DNA from: Himantopus leucocephalus
Taxonomy: Eukaryota; Chordata; Aves; Charadriiformes; Recurvirostridae
NCBI GenBank assembly: GCA_003993805.1
Contig: RSEF01000004.1
Coordinates: 72,441,109-72,505,108 of the forward strand
Length of the DNA stretch: 64,000 nucleotides
Direction of reading: 5' to 3'
Shown: piece by piece, positions 35,701-49,400 of the stretch
Numbering within the stretch: position 1 is the first letter of the stretch
How the letters are laid out: every line of letters begins with the position of its first letter
Notes under the pieces: model-generated
The model's input: the letters and a program-made list of their open reading frames with translations, nothing else
The model's database searches: none
Told to the model about the DNA's origin: nothing
Translations under genes and position numbers: made by a program

Positions 35701-38040
35701 ATCACACCCCCCTTGCAATTCTGTGTATCTTTATTCTTTGGCCTTTCAGCAACATGGTTTACTTTAGCGTGGGAGATTCCCTCCTTGGAAATAGCTACAA
35801 AGTCAGCTTTGTTCTAGTCTTTAAATAATACGCGTGTCCTTCTAGAGTTACGGGTGTGTGTACTTTCAAAACTTTAAAGAACAGAGGTCTTTTCAGCTTT
35901 ATGCCTTTTATGCATCCATTATGGTTTTTTACGCTTTGTTGCTCGAAGTTTAAACAGATGTTTGTTGTCAAAATTGAACCATGAACTGACCAGGAGGCTA
36001 AGCAAGAAGTCATATGCCCAGCCTGACATGAAGCTGTCAAGGATGGGAACAATGAAACAAGGCATATCTTAAGATAATTGGCTGCAAATTGCAGCCACTG
36101 ACTTCCTTTTCAGACCCATGAGCTTCCCTGAAACGATTAAAAAAAATTATTTGTGTGGTATTTCAACAAAAAGATGATATTAATACATGTTTTGTTCTAT
36201 ATTGTGATTGATCACTTTGTTTCCAAAGGTACACCTTACATCTGGTAGCAGCATGTGATTTTATGTTTGATTAAAGTTGATCTGCTTTATGCTTCTGCAT
36301 GGTCTGTTACGGTTATAATCAAAAGAGTGCAGCCAGGTGTGGGTGCAGAGCCATCAGTAGTATAAAATGGTAAGGTATAAACTGGAAGGTCAAAGTATTG
36401 ATACAACAGAAACTGATTTACAGTCACTGTCATCTTTTGCAATCATGTGAAATTGTCTGAAAGTGAGGTGGGCATAAGTTATCATTGTGAGATAGACTTG
36501 TAAAAAAGGATCCTAATTTCTTACTGAACAGATCAGAAGAGTAATCTGGCTATTCTAGAAAGGTAATTAACCAGAGACAACTGGGACGGCTCAGGTGCAG
36601 ACTATTTCTATGCTGACCTATTCATAGCCTGTTGAGTATCTCAAATATTGTAAGTGTTTTACAAAGCACAGTGGTTTTTTTTTGTTTTGAACATAACAGT
36701 ATTGACACATAATTAAATGTTGTCAATCAAGCTAGTATTCATTTTCATTTATTGAAAACACATTTGTTAAAAAAAAAAACCCCAAAACAACGAACCAAAA
36801 ACATCTGGATGCCTGTCTGGGTCCTGTGGAAGCTACCATTTTTTTAATCTCATTTTATTTTTTAACAAAGCCTGTCAAGAGTACTAAAATCACGCACATG
36901 TTTCAAAACAATAGCAAAATCCCATCCAACCTAATATGCCATCGAAAAATAGTCTCTAACGATAGATCTAATCCTAAAATTAAGTTCATTTTGTGCCTTT
37001 TGTTTATTTAACGGTAGATTCTTGGAAATATGTCTCCAATTTCACTAAAGAATCCTGTAATTAGGAAATGACTAATCAAAATACCAGATCTGGAATACAG
37101 GCCATCTCACACCTCATGGGGGGTAGGTGTTCAGCCTCAGCTTTGGCTAATGAGCTTACCTGCTCTCAGCTGTGCCTGCCCAAGGGATTAAAGAAGCAAG
37201 TATGTGTCTCAGCCAAGAGGGGCAGCGTCTGGAAGCACCTTGGTGAAAGAAGTGGGGCTCAAAAAAATTAGGTGGCTTGATGAAGTGTCTAGCCTTCTGC
37301 AGTATTCTTTGGTCAGGAGAATAACTGAGTTAGAATTTATGACTGCGTTAGGCTCTGAGCAAGAGGTGTCTGGTGCAGACTGGATGTGGTGTTCCACTGC
37401 ACAGCAGCTGGTACAGATTGCCTTAAAAAAAATTATGATAACGCTTCAACTCTGATCTAAAATATGAGTTATATTTCCCTCATGGCTAATCCCCTCTCTG
37501 TGACCTGGGAGATAATGAATTGTTTTTCTCTCTACTGCAGGTGGTCAGTAGCCTTATCACCTCTCCCTTTGGTACCTGTGGAGCACAAGAGGGAGTTGAG
37601 AATCACTCATTCCTTTCAAATTGTATAATTCATTAGCTGAACAAAGTTAAATGCAGAGCAATTGTTTTCAGCTAGTCTTGGAGTCTGACTTCTATTTCAG
37701 ATCCACAGATGGGGTTTGCTGTTCAAAAGCTTGTTTCCCTCTTCCCCACATAAGCTATTACGAGTCAGCTGGCCTTCATTTAGAGGTCAGTGGTGCTGAG
37801 AAGGTGGCCCCATTCCCTTTGCTCAGAGCCATATAGTGCTGTACATGTCTTTTTATGCACTGGTATTTGCTGTCTCCTCGACGAGCTGTCTCAGCTCCAA
37901 CACTGGCTAATTTAGCTCTTGGCTGGTTTGGCACCAAAGTTGTTTCAGAGGAAATGGCAAGCACACATGGTTGAGAGGAAGCAGTATTGCGCCATTGCAT
38001 CAGTTCAATTGTCTTGTGAAATCTTTTTCTAAATGTGTCA

Positions 38041-38099
38041 GTTGACCTAAGAAAAGGTCAAGAAAAGGTCAACTAACCTTAGAACCTAAAAGGTTCTAA
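38041..38099. repeat. Nested small inverted and direct repeats
   Basis: GTTGACC at 38041 pairs with GGTCAAC at 38067. AAAAGGTCA occurs twice in direct orientation between them. TTAGAACCT (38079-38087) pairs perfectly with AGGTTCTAA (38091-38099) around a 3-base loop. The half-site AGGTCA resembles a nuclear-receptor site but is too short to call. Confidence 0.7.
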
Positions 38100-38429
38100 C
38101 CTTCTGTTAGAAACTTACTCTGACAGTACCTTGCTTATATCTTCAGGCTACCATGGCTGCTACTGAAATATGAGTATGAGCCCTCAGGACACAAAAGTTT
38201 GTCAAATGTCTACCCACATGTAAATGTAACAAACTTAATACTACTCCTCTTGAGGTTATGTCTTTGTGCTGCATTGAAGCTGTATAAAAGCACTCCTGTT
38301 AAGCCTTTCTTTAGGGATCAAGACATTGCATTTCATGTGTCAAGTGCTTCTCGTAAACCAGATTTCCCAAAATCTGCAGGATCTTTTATGCCCATAATCA
38401 CCTAAAATAAAAGCTATTAATGCTTTTAT

Positions 38430-38606
38430 AGAATCATAGAATTGTTATGGTTGGAAGAGACCTTCAAGATCATTGAGTCCAACTGTCAACCTAACACTGC
38501 CAAGTTACTACTAAACCATGTCCCTCAGCACTATGTCTTTTAAATACCTTCAGGGATGGTGATTTGACCACTTCCCTGAGCAGCCTGTTCCAATGCTTGA
38601 CAACCC
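38430..38606 (-). mobile_element. CR1 3'-end fragment, minus strand, cut by a gap
   Basis: Starts AGAATCATAGAATTG and continues GGTTGGAAGAGACCTTCAAG, GAGTCCAACTGTCAACC, CCCTCAGCACTATGTCTTTT and TGACCACTTCCCTGAGCAGC. It is a typical CR1 3' region, interrupted at CAACCC by the 100-N gap. Confidence 0.93.
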
Positions 38607-38706
38607 NNNNNNNNNNNNNNNNNNNNNNNNNNNNNNNNNNNNNNNNNNNNNNNNNNNNNNNNNNNNNNNNNNNNNNNNNNNNNNNNNNNNNNNNNNNNNN
38701 NNNNNN
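38607..38706. other. Assembly gap of 100 N
   Basis: Exactly 100 N between a CR1 fragment and a different repeat. The true length and content are unknown; frames running through it are artefacts. Confidence 0.99.
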
Positions 38707-39176
38707 CCTCTCTGTGGGTGGCAGTCCCTCACGATTAGCCTGCTCCAGCTTATCCTCCACAGGCTGTTCCTTCAGGACATTTCCACCTGCTCTGGTGTGG
38801 AGTCCTCCACAGGCTGCAGAGTGGATACCTCCTCCACCAGGGTCTCTTCCATGGGCTGCAGGGGAATCTCTGCTCCCACACCTGAAGCATCTCCTCCCCT
38901 CTTCCTCTCACCTTGGTATTCACAGGATTATTTATTACACTTCATTTTTCCTCACTCTTACTCCCCTGTGCAGCATTTTGCCCTTTCTTAAACATCCTTT
39001 CCCTGAGGTGCTGCCATCATGGCTGTGGGGCTCAGCCATGCCTTGCGGTGGGTTGGTTGGTGCCAGCTGGAACCAGCCGTGTCTGGCACGGGGCAGCCCT
39101 GGCCACTCCTCACAGAGTCCACCCTGCAGACCCCCCATTGCCATCTGCGCCTGGTACTGAGAAAGCTGGGAAAAAC
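38707..39176. repeat. Bird-type interspersed repeat, class uncertain
   Basis: A GC-rich block unlike the surrounding intron. It has internal reiterations of CCTCCACAGGCTG (38754, 38804) and TTCCATGGGCTGCAGGGGAA (about 38847), and later GGAACCAGCCGTGTCTGGCA and GGGGCAGCCCTGG. I recall closely similar sequence as a multi-copy element in many bird genomes, but I cannot name its family with certainty. It follows the gap and a CR1 fragment, so it may be part of a composite insertion. Confidence 0.6.
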
Positions 39177-42100
39177 AGGCAAGTTTTGTTGGGTGTAATC
39201 CTGTCACTAAATGTTGTAAGAGGAAGGAAAACCCAGGGAAATAAAGTGAGAGAAATTATATCTAAATTTTATTTTAATTATGAGAAATTAATTTATCATA
39301 ATTTCTCATGAGAGACAAAACAGTAGCTAATACAGTGAAAGCTTTGACTGCAGGGTGGTGTGATATATTTTAGCCGTGGGTGGAACTGTCAAGACCAAAA
39401 GACGCTCATAAACCATTATAATCTATCGGCTGAATTTTCCTTTGACGAAAATGCTAGTAATACTTTATCTGTATTAGATGTTGTAATTAAAAATACCTTT
39501 TTCTTCAGACCTTACTTTTCTTGTAGTGTTAAACTTATGAGTACAACATCACTACTACTTCGATTTTGTTAATCTTTTATTGTATAATTAGTTTCTTAAA
39601 TTTCTTAAGTTCTGCTATCCTGCATTTAACTGTACTTTTCCAAGGGGTTAAAAGAGCGCCCAACTAGTCCTCTTCCTAGTTGTACAGTTGGTGGTTTTCT
39701 TCCAGAATGTATGTATCCTTCATATTTTCTTCAATAGTGTAATATGACTGTGTCCTGTTCTGTAAGAATTGGTTGATGTTTTCTGTTACGGTATAACGTG
39801 TCCTGGGAGAGAACAAACATGCAGTTTTTCTAGGAGTGTGGAAAAAATGCAAGGAAGGGCCTGAGAATGTGTTTAGAAGGGAACAGCCACCCGGCGTACG
39901 CACTGGGCAAGCAGGAAACAGAGGCCGCCGTGAGTTGTGGAAATACTGTTTTCAAGCTAGCATTCATGTGAAAAAATTGCAGAGACTATGCTTTTGTTGT
40001 GAAATAGTTGATTTTAACTTCTGATCCTTGAACTAAGGAGAAAACAGTTTGTAGATTTCCCTGCTGGGTGGATTCCAAAGGATAGATCCCAGTTCCTGGC
40101 ATCTACTGAAGTGTGTCAGAAGAAAATCACTCATTGGGGCGCTTTTCCTGAGTTACATAGAAAACATCTGAAATGCTATATAAGATGTTCAGTCCCAAGT
40201 GGACTGTACATGAGAAATTCATAGCCGGAGGGAGGCCAAGAAAATCTGTCCATCTTCTGTTTTAATTGAAATGAAAAATGTACCAAGATGATGTAGTAAA
40301 TTAAAAGACTTATTAAAAGTTTTGAAGACAGTAATGAGTTTTGGAAAGAAGTTTTGCTGAAAAGACCAGATGCTAGGTGGAATGCCACGCTTCTTTGATC
40401 TAGAGCAAAAATCCATGGCAATCCGGATATTCAATAGCAACAGGACAGAGGAGGTAATAAAGGCATTCTGTAGCTTCATATGTCTCACATATGAGATTGT
40501 GAAATCAAGCAGAGTCATAAGATCCTTTTAAGGTTAGGCGAACATGGCAACTTGGGATTGGAAAACAATTGATTTACTGTAGGTCATTCCCATACAAAGA
40601 AGTCCGCAAATTGATGCTGTAGGCAAGGTAGACAAGTTTCTAAGTTAGAATGGATGAGCTTGGTTTGGGTTTACTCTTTCTAATGGGATTTCTAGAAATT
40701 TTCAAGACATTTTAGGATTAAAGATGAGATTTCATTCCATGTTTGTAGAGCTTTTGCTATGAAAGAGCCAGGTGAATATTGCCATTTTTGCTTGGGTTTA
40801 CTGAGGCTTTACCAGTGAATTTATGGACTGCAACTGTTTAACTTAGTACTGAGAGTGTACTATTCTGTTCTGTAACAAGTGAGTGGTGATCGCTGCTGCA
40901 AATTGAACACTCTTTCATTTTCCATAAGTTACCTAAAGATGATCTGTAAAAGTTGCTCTGATTAGAAAGATTATTTTCTAATTGAACTATCAGCAAACTT
41001 AACCTGGGATATGAAAATCAGGCTGCATGCAACAAAATGTTTTTGCTGCCAGAAAGCTATTCAACCCAATGATCTGATCCAAATGAAATAGTTTTTTCCT
41101 CTTTCTCTCCTCCACCCTGTGCCCACCAAAAAAATAAAATGTGCGGCAGGAGAGGAAAGGCTGTTTTTTTTCAGGCAGGCTAATGTCCAAGTCTAGTTCA
41201 TTGCATGGCCTCAAAAACATCCAGACGTGACAACCACTGTTAGGTGAGGAATCATGACCTTATCATTATAGGGATGGTTGAGCATTTTAAAACTAACATG
41301 ATTAACCAAGCTTAAGCTGCAGTTCCAGTTGCATTTCTTTGGGGCTGCCATAAACATTGCCTTTGGGGAAAGAATGTAGGTGGTTATTTTCAGTCAGCTC
41401 AGCCCTCTAGTGCAGTTCACTTTGTGCAGATGCAGTCCATAGGTAGTACAATCTGGGAACAATCTGAAGAGGAGAGAGGGAAAGGGAAAATGTGTTGTTT
41501 AAATTAGTTTCAGCAGCACTGAATATGAAACTGTAGAGTTGCATTGCAATTGTTGGAGTAGAAGGAAGCTTTTTTTTGCCAGTTCAGTCCATCTGGCAAT
41601 AGCCGGCGATAAGCAGAAAACTCTTAATTTAGATGAATGTCAGAAATGACCCATATAATTAGGAACCATGCTGTTCTGATCAACAGCTTTTTCACATGTT
41701 GTTATTCTAATTCACTGCTCTTTTTTTTTCCCGCCCCTTAGGTATTGCCAAAACTAGCTTATGTGCCTTGTATTCCCCATAATTCATGAATCTTTACTGG
41801 AGAAAAGAAATAAACAGGTTGAGGCTTTTCTATGTGTATTCAGCATTTATCTCCTCCTCTGCTCTGTATCCTGCTTGGTTTATGACATGTTTAGTACTAG
41901 TATGTTACACCATCAGTCAGTTTCTCTTTCTGGCCCTGCAGTGCCACACAGCTTATAAATGCACTTAGCCTGCACATATGGAGCAGAATTTAGCAATTTG
42001 GTAGAAGAGTTACGGATTTTGAGATTTACTGCATTCTTTCCTTATATCTGTGGCTGTTTGTCAGTGCAGTTACGTGTGGAACTTTAGAGGTCCCTTGCAA

Positions 42101-45100
42101 GGCAATAATATGTCTGCCTGCTGCTGGGTTAGAGGTCTGTGGGCTAGCTTGGAGAGGGCTGATGTGTCTCTGCTCTGCAGCTCTGTGTGGTGTAAGTAAG
42201 CCAGTGGGGTGCTGTTCCTGAGCTCATTAGTCCTGTGCAGATCTAAATGTGTACAAACACAAGATATCTTTCCTTAATTTACTGGAGAAGGTTTTTGAGG
42301 CTGTAGCACTTGTTGTTGTTCACTTCTTGCTGCAGTGAGAATCTGGGATGTATATAACACTGTGATACAACAATTGCTATTACCCTGAAATTATGCTTTT
42401 TGACTCAGAGGTGTCGAGGGTATGGGACACTCACCTGTTGCACTGTAATTTACTTAATGATGAAACAAAAAATATAAGAGGTGGATTGAGGGCTCATGTT
42501 GAAAAGACAAGGTTCTAACGCAGGCACCTGCTTTCCAGAAGAGTGTTTCAGGATACAGATGTGCCTGGGATTAACACTGAACTGATGTCGTTCTACAGGA
42601 ATGCAACATTCACGGAACTGAAGATGGATCATGATTCCGTTGCAAGGACAGGTCCTGGGTTTAGTCCCTCGTTCCATCTCTCTGTTTTAAAAATTCTTCT
42701 ATAATTGCTATAAAATTCTGTCTTCTTGGCCATGAATGTTGAATTCAGCGCTGTATTGTCTGGCCACCGAGTACTGCTAAAAGATCAGATAGCTCCAAGG
42801 AAATGTAGACTTTCTTTGTCAGGACTGTGTGAATTTTAAAAGGTCTAAAGGAGCCCATGCACATCATCTCAGCCAAAATGTCACTGCTTCTTGGCACATG
42901 CCATGGCAGCGACCATTTTGCAATTGTGCCTCAGGAGATACATGATGATTTTGTGAATCATTTTGTTAAAATTCCACTTCTATAAGCTCTGTGTGTCCCC
43001 CTCCCCCTAATTTAGGATAAATTGATTTATTTAAACAACTTCAGAGTGAAATTTTTATGGGTGGGAGACACCTAGAATTTTGCGTGGGTATGTTATCCCG
43101 TTAGCACAACAGTTACTGAAAATGTAGTCCAAGCATCAGCAAAAGAATGTAGGCAAGAGATAACTGTGGGGAGGTTAACAGTTTAAAGAATTTCTGCTGT
43201 AAAAACTTCAATATTTTTAATCTTTAAATCAGAACTTTTGTGTTTTCTTCTTAAGCTTTCCCAAGCAATAAAAACGTTACAAAAAAGTCTTTGCAGTACA
43301 AATAAATGGCAATGAATTTGTTCAAGTGCAAAATGTAATGCAAAAACTGGAGGGAAATTTTACATTTTTACAGCAGGTCAAGATACTGTGCAAAAGTCAC
43401 AAAGTGAGTAGTCGTGAAAGAGATTGCATCTTTTAAAAGAAAACTCTGTGATCCTGAAGTGAATTTCCTTCCCTCCCCTCCACCTTTTTTCCCTTTCCCC
43501 TTTCCTCTGGAGAGCTTTTTTAGTATCACCAGATTTTGGTCTCACAGCCTGACAGGTAGATTTGATGATCATCCTGGTGGTATTTTCAAAAATACCTGTA
43601 CAACTTCAGAGCAGAAGTTGCACTGAAAATCATTGGCATATGGTACTAACTCATACAGTCATTTTTGAAAACTTCATTCTGCAGTTTTGAAAGTTCTCTT
43701 AATTTGGAGGCTCACCACTTTTTTGCTGAACTCCCAGCATCTACTTTTAATTCTGAATGGAGAATCTGTCCTTGAATTAGATGGAAAAATGTGATTCCTG
43801 GATGAACAGGTCTCACTGTACTGTGGGAGTGAGAAGAGAGTGTAGCACAAAATGGGTATACACTGGTGCTGGGATTTCTTGTTGGCGGTAGTGGGAAGGG
43901 GGGAATCTTAGCATGGGGACTTGTGAACATAGTTTTAGCTTGATTAGAATGAAGGGAGAGACTTGCTGTTAAGTGGGGCAAGATGAAATTCCTTAGTTTT
44001 TGTTGAGATTTCTAGAGAGGGAGAAGACAAAGGGGGGAACGTTGAGTTTACTCACCAGGCACTGAAAAAATAGGGATTTTTTTTTAACAAGTCAAGATAA
44101 AATTTGAAACCCACCTTTTTTGTCCATCCCTTCAAAGACATTGCAACTTGAAAAAGCTCTAATGAATTTTTTCTTCATTATGCTTTGCTTGCCCTTACTC
44201 TTATGTGAGTTGTGTTATTCCAGATACCAGAATTTGCCACTAGTGCATTTAGACAGTGAAGACTGTGTCTAGACTGAAAGGTGAGGAAGAGACAGACTTG
44301 CTGAACTCTTAGAGCTGAATCCTGTGTACTTTGCATCCCCAGCTTTTATCGAGTTGGGAGGTCGGGTGTAAATGACCCACCCAGTTCTTGGAAGAAGCCA
44401 GTCCCAAAATGCCTGATGATGGAAAGGATCTACCTCATTTGGTGCTACCTATGTCCAGTTTGCTCAGATAATGAGAACATGAGTGCTAAGGTTTGAATGT
44501 GCTCAAGAGTTTTCCCCCTTCAGAAAGCTAGAGTTGGGATGGTCATTTAGCATGAGTTTGATTTGTCTACAGCATGATTAGTGGCAGAGTCTGCTCTTGA
44601 GAATGGGCTGAGGTCCCTGCTTATTGTACAATGTGGGTATGCTGTGAGTGTGAAAAAAATGCTGCTGGAGCCTGACTAGACGGCCTAGAAAGGCCTTCAT
44701 CAAAGTAGGGAGCTGTCATAAATATTAGATTTTGATAGTTTCTTCTTGATGAAAACTCCAAATTTGGTGTATGGCTTGTGAAACTCACTCATGTAGTAAG
44801 TTAACCTGCTGCTCATGCATAGCTGAGTGAGGCTACTGCACGTGACGGTGCATGAGCAGAGAAAGGTTGCTCTGGTAGGTCGAGAGTGGGACAACAGTTT
44901 AGGACAGGGTAGCTGTTCAACCTGTAAAATCAGATAATCCTGTGTTGGTAGGGTACAGAAGAAAGATGCTGGAGGTAAAACCATGACCTTGGGAAAAATA
45001 CGTAAGCAAGTTGATTTTGGCAGGAAAGCCAGCTGCAAGGTAGAAAGGTAGCAAAAAGAGAAACTTTATGGAAACATCAAAACCAGAGCAGCTTCAGAAC

Positions 45101-45496
45101 CCAATTAGCCTTAATTTTTTTGTATGACTCCTATTCTTAGTTTCAGCCAAAGTTGACTGTGCCCAGGCTATTCTTATTGTATGTTCATCCAACTGGTGTT
45201 AGAAAGAAATTTGTTTTGCGTTATTTCTAGTCCAGTTTTGTAGAGGGTCAGAGGATTGTGAAAATATCTAAGAGTTTATTTGGTTTTCCAAACTAAGCTA
45301 CCAAGCTTCTCCAGATTCCTTTTTTCTTACTTATTTTTTGACAGTATTATGATAACATTATGGGATGTTGTCTCTTCTGTGAGGTACAGGCATTGCTTAT
45401 ATATCATATGTACTGACTAGTCAATTCAATAAATGCTTTGAATGAACTATTAAATGGTGATACTTTTATTCTAAATATATTGTTTTGATTTCACAG

Positions 45497-45707
45497 GTGC
45501 CTGCATAAGTATCACCAACAGCCAGTGCCAAATGCTGCCATATAACTACACCACTATAACTTCAGTTCTTTCCATTGTCAAAAGTATTGAAATGGAAAAG
45601 TTCCTGAAGTTCTTCAGTTATCTCAGTCGTCTCAGCTGCTATCAACACATCATGCTGTTTGGCTGTAGTCTTGCTCTTCCTGAATGCATCAGTGACGGTG
45701 ATGACAG
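45497..45707 (+). CDS. CORIN: CORIN exon encoding the first half of frizzled domain 1
   Basis: 211 nt (2 + 69 codons + 2), acceptor CAG at 45494-45496, donor GTATTT at 45708. The product begins ACISITNSQCQMLPYNYT and includes FLKFFSYLSRLSCYQHIMLF, then GCSLALPECISDGDD. It has five of the ten cysteines of a frizzled cysteine-rich domain (exon residues 2, 10, 47, 56, 63) in the expected order. The match to human corin is strong (SQCQMLPY, MEKFLKFF, LSCYQHIMLFGC, PEC, DGDD). In corin the frizzled domain helps recognise pro-ANP. The two left-over bases AG would form Ser with the next exon, as in human. A sequon NYT is at residue 16. The rest of the domain lies past the window. Confidence 0.95.
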
Positions 45708-46408
45708 GTATTTGGGAATGAAAATCAGTCAGTGACTAGAACCAGTTGTGGTAAAATACTCTCTGTCTAATCAGACCAGAGAAGATCCAGACTAAGCCTA
45801 TGACCTTCTCATTGCAAAACTCCTGTCTGTCAAAGCTATTCACAACATTTCTGCCATGATAAGCCAACTGCAATAGAGTTCTCTTAGAAAAAATATTGCC
45901 ACTGTATGGAATAAAACTTTGGTGTTAAGGCAGTCAGGATTATTTTCTTAAAAAAGGCTGTCCAGAATTCTTGTAACTCATTTCTCCAATCTGGATGTGC
46001 TGAAATGGAATGCTTTGTAACAACATAAATGCATTGGATATTTATAGTATTGGCATAAAGTGTGGTGGCTGTTAGTTAAATTAAACTTCAATTTTTTTTG
46101 GTCTTTTCCTTCAGAAAAGTTAGCATTTTAAATATATTCTGTGGTATTAGCAGGATGGATTAAAAGTGACACAAACTGTTTTGGAAGCTTAAGAAGCATG
46201 TCTTGTTTTCTGCATTTACATAATTAAATAGCACTATTATTATGTGCATGCACTTTTCATTGAGTTTGCTTTGAAAAAGGATGTGTGAGTTTAACAGTGC
46301 TAAAATCAAAATATGGCACAAAAGGAAAAAAGAAATTATTTTTTATAATATGTACACAATCTCTGATGTTTCTGAATGGGGAAAGAGAAGGTAGAATTTT
46401 CTACTTTT

Positions 46409-46440
46409 TTTCATTTCTCCTTATTTTCATTTCTCCTTAT
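46409..46440. repeat. 16-bp unit in exact tandem
   Basis: Two exact copies of TTTCATTTCTCCTTAT, followed by a partial degenerate third copy. It is a short minisatellite seed in the CORIN intron. Confidence 0.9.
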
Positions 46441-49400
46441 TTCCAATTTCTCCACTGTGAAATTCAGTGGAGGAGAATATGGGAATTGAATAAGTGATTC
46501 AATTAACATAACAGGAACCAAGAAGCCGAAAGCTGTGTGGTTTAGAAGGGATAGGATGCTTATGAAAAAAGTTCTGAGGTGAGGTAAGTTGGTCTAAAAT
46601 ATAGCTGCCAATGAAAGGTACAGTCCCACTCCAGGCAATGTATGCCTGCCATTTCTATTGCACCAGAGTGATTCCTGGATTGGCCAATTAAGCTCACTAA
46701 ACTGACAGAAAATTAACCCATAAAAAAAGTGTACAGATGATTATATGGAAGGGATTAGGGTGGAGGTAAGGCAGCACAGGTAACCGTGGACCAAGACTGA
46801 CCATTAGACTGGCTGAGCTGTTTAATCCAAATACACCTGTGTGTGTATCTTTGTTAGACTACCGAAAACTATTTTCAATTAACCCTGTTTAATTCCGTGC
46901 TTGATTAATTATAGCTCCCCCATTCCAATTCAGTATTACAGTTGTTCCAGTTAAAGATTTGGTATCATACAACCTTAAGCTACCTGCTGCGTCTAGAAAT
47001 CACAGAACTAAATAAGAAAAGTGGGTTGGGGTAATAAATTGATGCGTTTAAATCTTCAACAACAGAAGATGCCATTTCTCTGTTGCTTCACTTATTCTGC
47101 CTTGCTTGGAATTTGACTTTCACAAACCTTTTGAGAGTGAGTGGTGTGCGTCAAAAGCGCAAAGCTCATAAATCAATCAAATAAATAAAGTCGTTTTCCT
47201 TTTCTGTTTCTTTCCTGAAGACATTGCAGGGCTTACATTATGACAGCTGCCTTGCTAATTTAAAAAGAATAGAAGTTAAACTAAAGTTTTGAAAATGCAG
47301 GTTTTTGCTCTGGTTTTGGGTGGCAACCAAAATACTTTGATATTCAAGAGTCAGGGGTTTTATATGTGGGGTTTTTTTGGGTTGGTTTTTTTTTTTCCCC
47401 AGCAGCAACCTTCCCCCATTAATTTTTAATGTCAAAGCTGGAACTGGATTTCCATGTCTTGATTCTGGAAGTCACAATGCCTCCATCTGTTCTTATTTTA
47501 AAATACTTTTTGTGGAAACTGTTCTGGCCCCTGCAGGCTAATTGGGAAGAAAGTCCAATGGGAGACTGTGAATGATGCAGGATTATGTTAGAATCTGACT
47601 TCAATTTAAGAAATCATATGTCTCCAGAGTGTGTCATGGGTGACACTGAAAATGTAGGCTGAGTGGCAACCACGGGAAGAACCGTAAGGGTGGATTCATG
47701 AAGTGCTGGTTTGTTAAATCTGGTTTGCTAAACCTGAGTTGCCCTAGTTTAACTTCTGCGTTCTTTAAAGAGAATACCTTTTTCTGTAGGCAACTGAGTG
47801 ATTTTTCTCATTACTGTTTTTCTTGTAGCACCCAGTTATTGCAGGCAAACAGGTGTATTTCAAAGCCAAGAATAATGATTTGAACAAGCATCATATCTGC
47901 ATGAAGTAGTTAACACCTTCCCTTCCCCTGGCCCCCCTCCCCCAAAAAAAACCCCTCCTCTCAGTGAGATCTTGTCCTGGTTTGAACATGACAGATCTGG
48001 GGAAAGCTCTTTGTTGGTATTAAAAGCTATTAGTATAATAGGGGGAAGTTACTTCGTATGTATTGAGTGCAGATACAAAAAAGGAAGAGACAGGTCTATT
48101 TTAGGTCTGTTGAACAGAGGAATCTGGGAAGTAGAAACATACTGAAGGAGAAGCAGAAAAGCCGCTGTGGAAAGACTCTGATGATAATGAATGGGGATAT
48201 GTCCATAAGCGGTAGCCTTTTTTTGGGACTATGCTTGTTTTTAACACACAGTATCACAAAACATCCACTAGTATGGAGAACAGTTGTTACTGACATAGTC
48301 ACTAGTTCCTCCAGTCAATTACAGCTGTTTCATTCTAATTGCCAGTGCATCTCTGATCATAATTTTTCATCTATCGATACTTCTTTGTTTTATAGTGCAA
48401 TTGTTTCAAATTTATGTAAAGCATAATTTGACAAATGCTGCTACCAGTAGAGAAGAAATGAAACTCATGTGATGCTCAGATGTCTATTCTTAGGTATTGT
48501 CAAGAGGCTCTGTGTTGGCAGCTGCAGCCATGGGAGCAATAATTATAACAATGCTTTACAAGAAGCAACAAGAAGGAAAGCTACAAACACTAATCTTTGG
48601 CATCCAGTGTGCTGTCATTACATAGCTTTGCTCTGATATTTAAATTTATGTCTGGTTCACATTTATCTGTCATGTCTTTATAAACATTGTATTCGTTAAC
48701 ACTTGAAGGAGATTAAACTTCCAGGCAGAGAGCATCTTCAGTGTTTGTGTAACACACAATATAGTTAGGTACTGGGATTTCTGAATACTACCACAATGCT
48801 GTTGCTCTTCAGAATTGTTCTGTATCTTACTGCAATGAAAATCATGTGTGGTAGTAAAAAGATATTAATTTAAAAAGCTGTATTTAATTCCAAAAACTGG
48901 ATGTACAATCAGCTAGCCCTGCTCTTTTAGGAAAATATGTAACAGTATCTTTAAAATACTACTTTCCGGTGAAGGTAAAGTCTGAAAGTACAACTAAAAC
49001 CTGTGTGAGAATGGAACACGGAAAGTTGAAGTGCAATAACGCTTTTTGCTTGCTTATTACTTGTTCATAATTTGGATAGTAAAAGACTTTATTTAAAGGC
49101 ATTATGAAATTTCTTGCTCCTTGGGTGAATGGATGAGATCTTTCCAATATGACTTCAAAATCAGACTTAAGACACCTGTCTTAACACAGTCCAGCAGCAC
49201 TGCTAAGAGAACATGACTCAGTCCTGAAATGCAAGAACATCTCAGACTAGTCAAGTGCTTAATTAATGACTTGTCAAACATCAAAGGGAGTAACTTTGTC
49301 CTTTTGGGTAGTATTAGCCTGCAACCTATTACCACCAAATGCAACACTGGTACTTTATTTGTTGTAAGAAAGATCTGTCCTCAGAGTTGTTGGTCATGAT

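Larger units (their letters stand above)
28387..45496 (+). other. CORIN: CORIN intron between stalk and first frizzled exon
   Basis: A 17,110-bp intron. It holds an ancient CR1/L3-like relic at about 31.69-32.70 kb, nested small inverted repeats at 38041-38099, a CR1 fragment, a 100-N gap and a second repeat at 38430-39176, and some A- and T-rich tracts. GC-richer patches at about 33.58-33.80 and 34.43-34.58 kb have no coding support. Confidence 0.85.

Noticed and set aside
38491..39160. Open frames of up to 198 codons near the second gap
   Set aside because: They cross the 100-N gap and lie in repeats; no protein family is recognisable.
48067..48426. A 119-codon + strand frame in the CORIN intron
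   Set aside because: No family resemblance, no splice context consistent with CORIN phase 2, and AT-rich composition; length is within chance for 64 kb.
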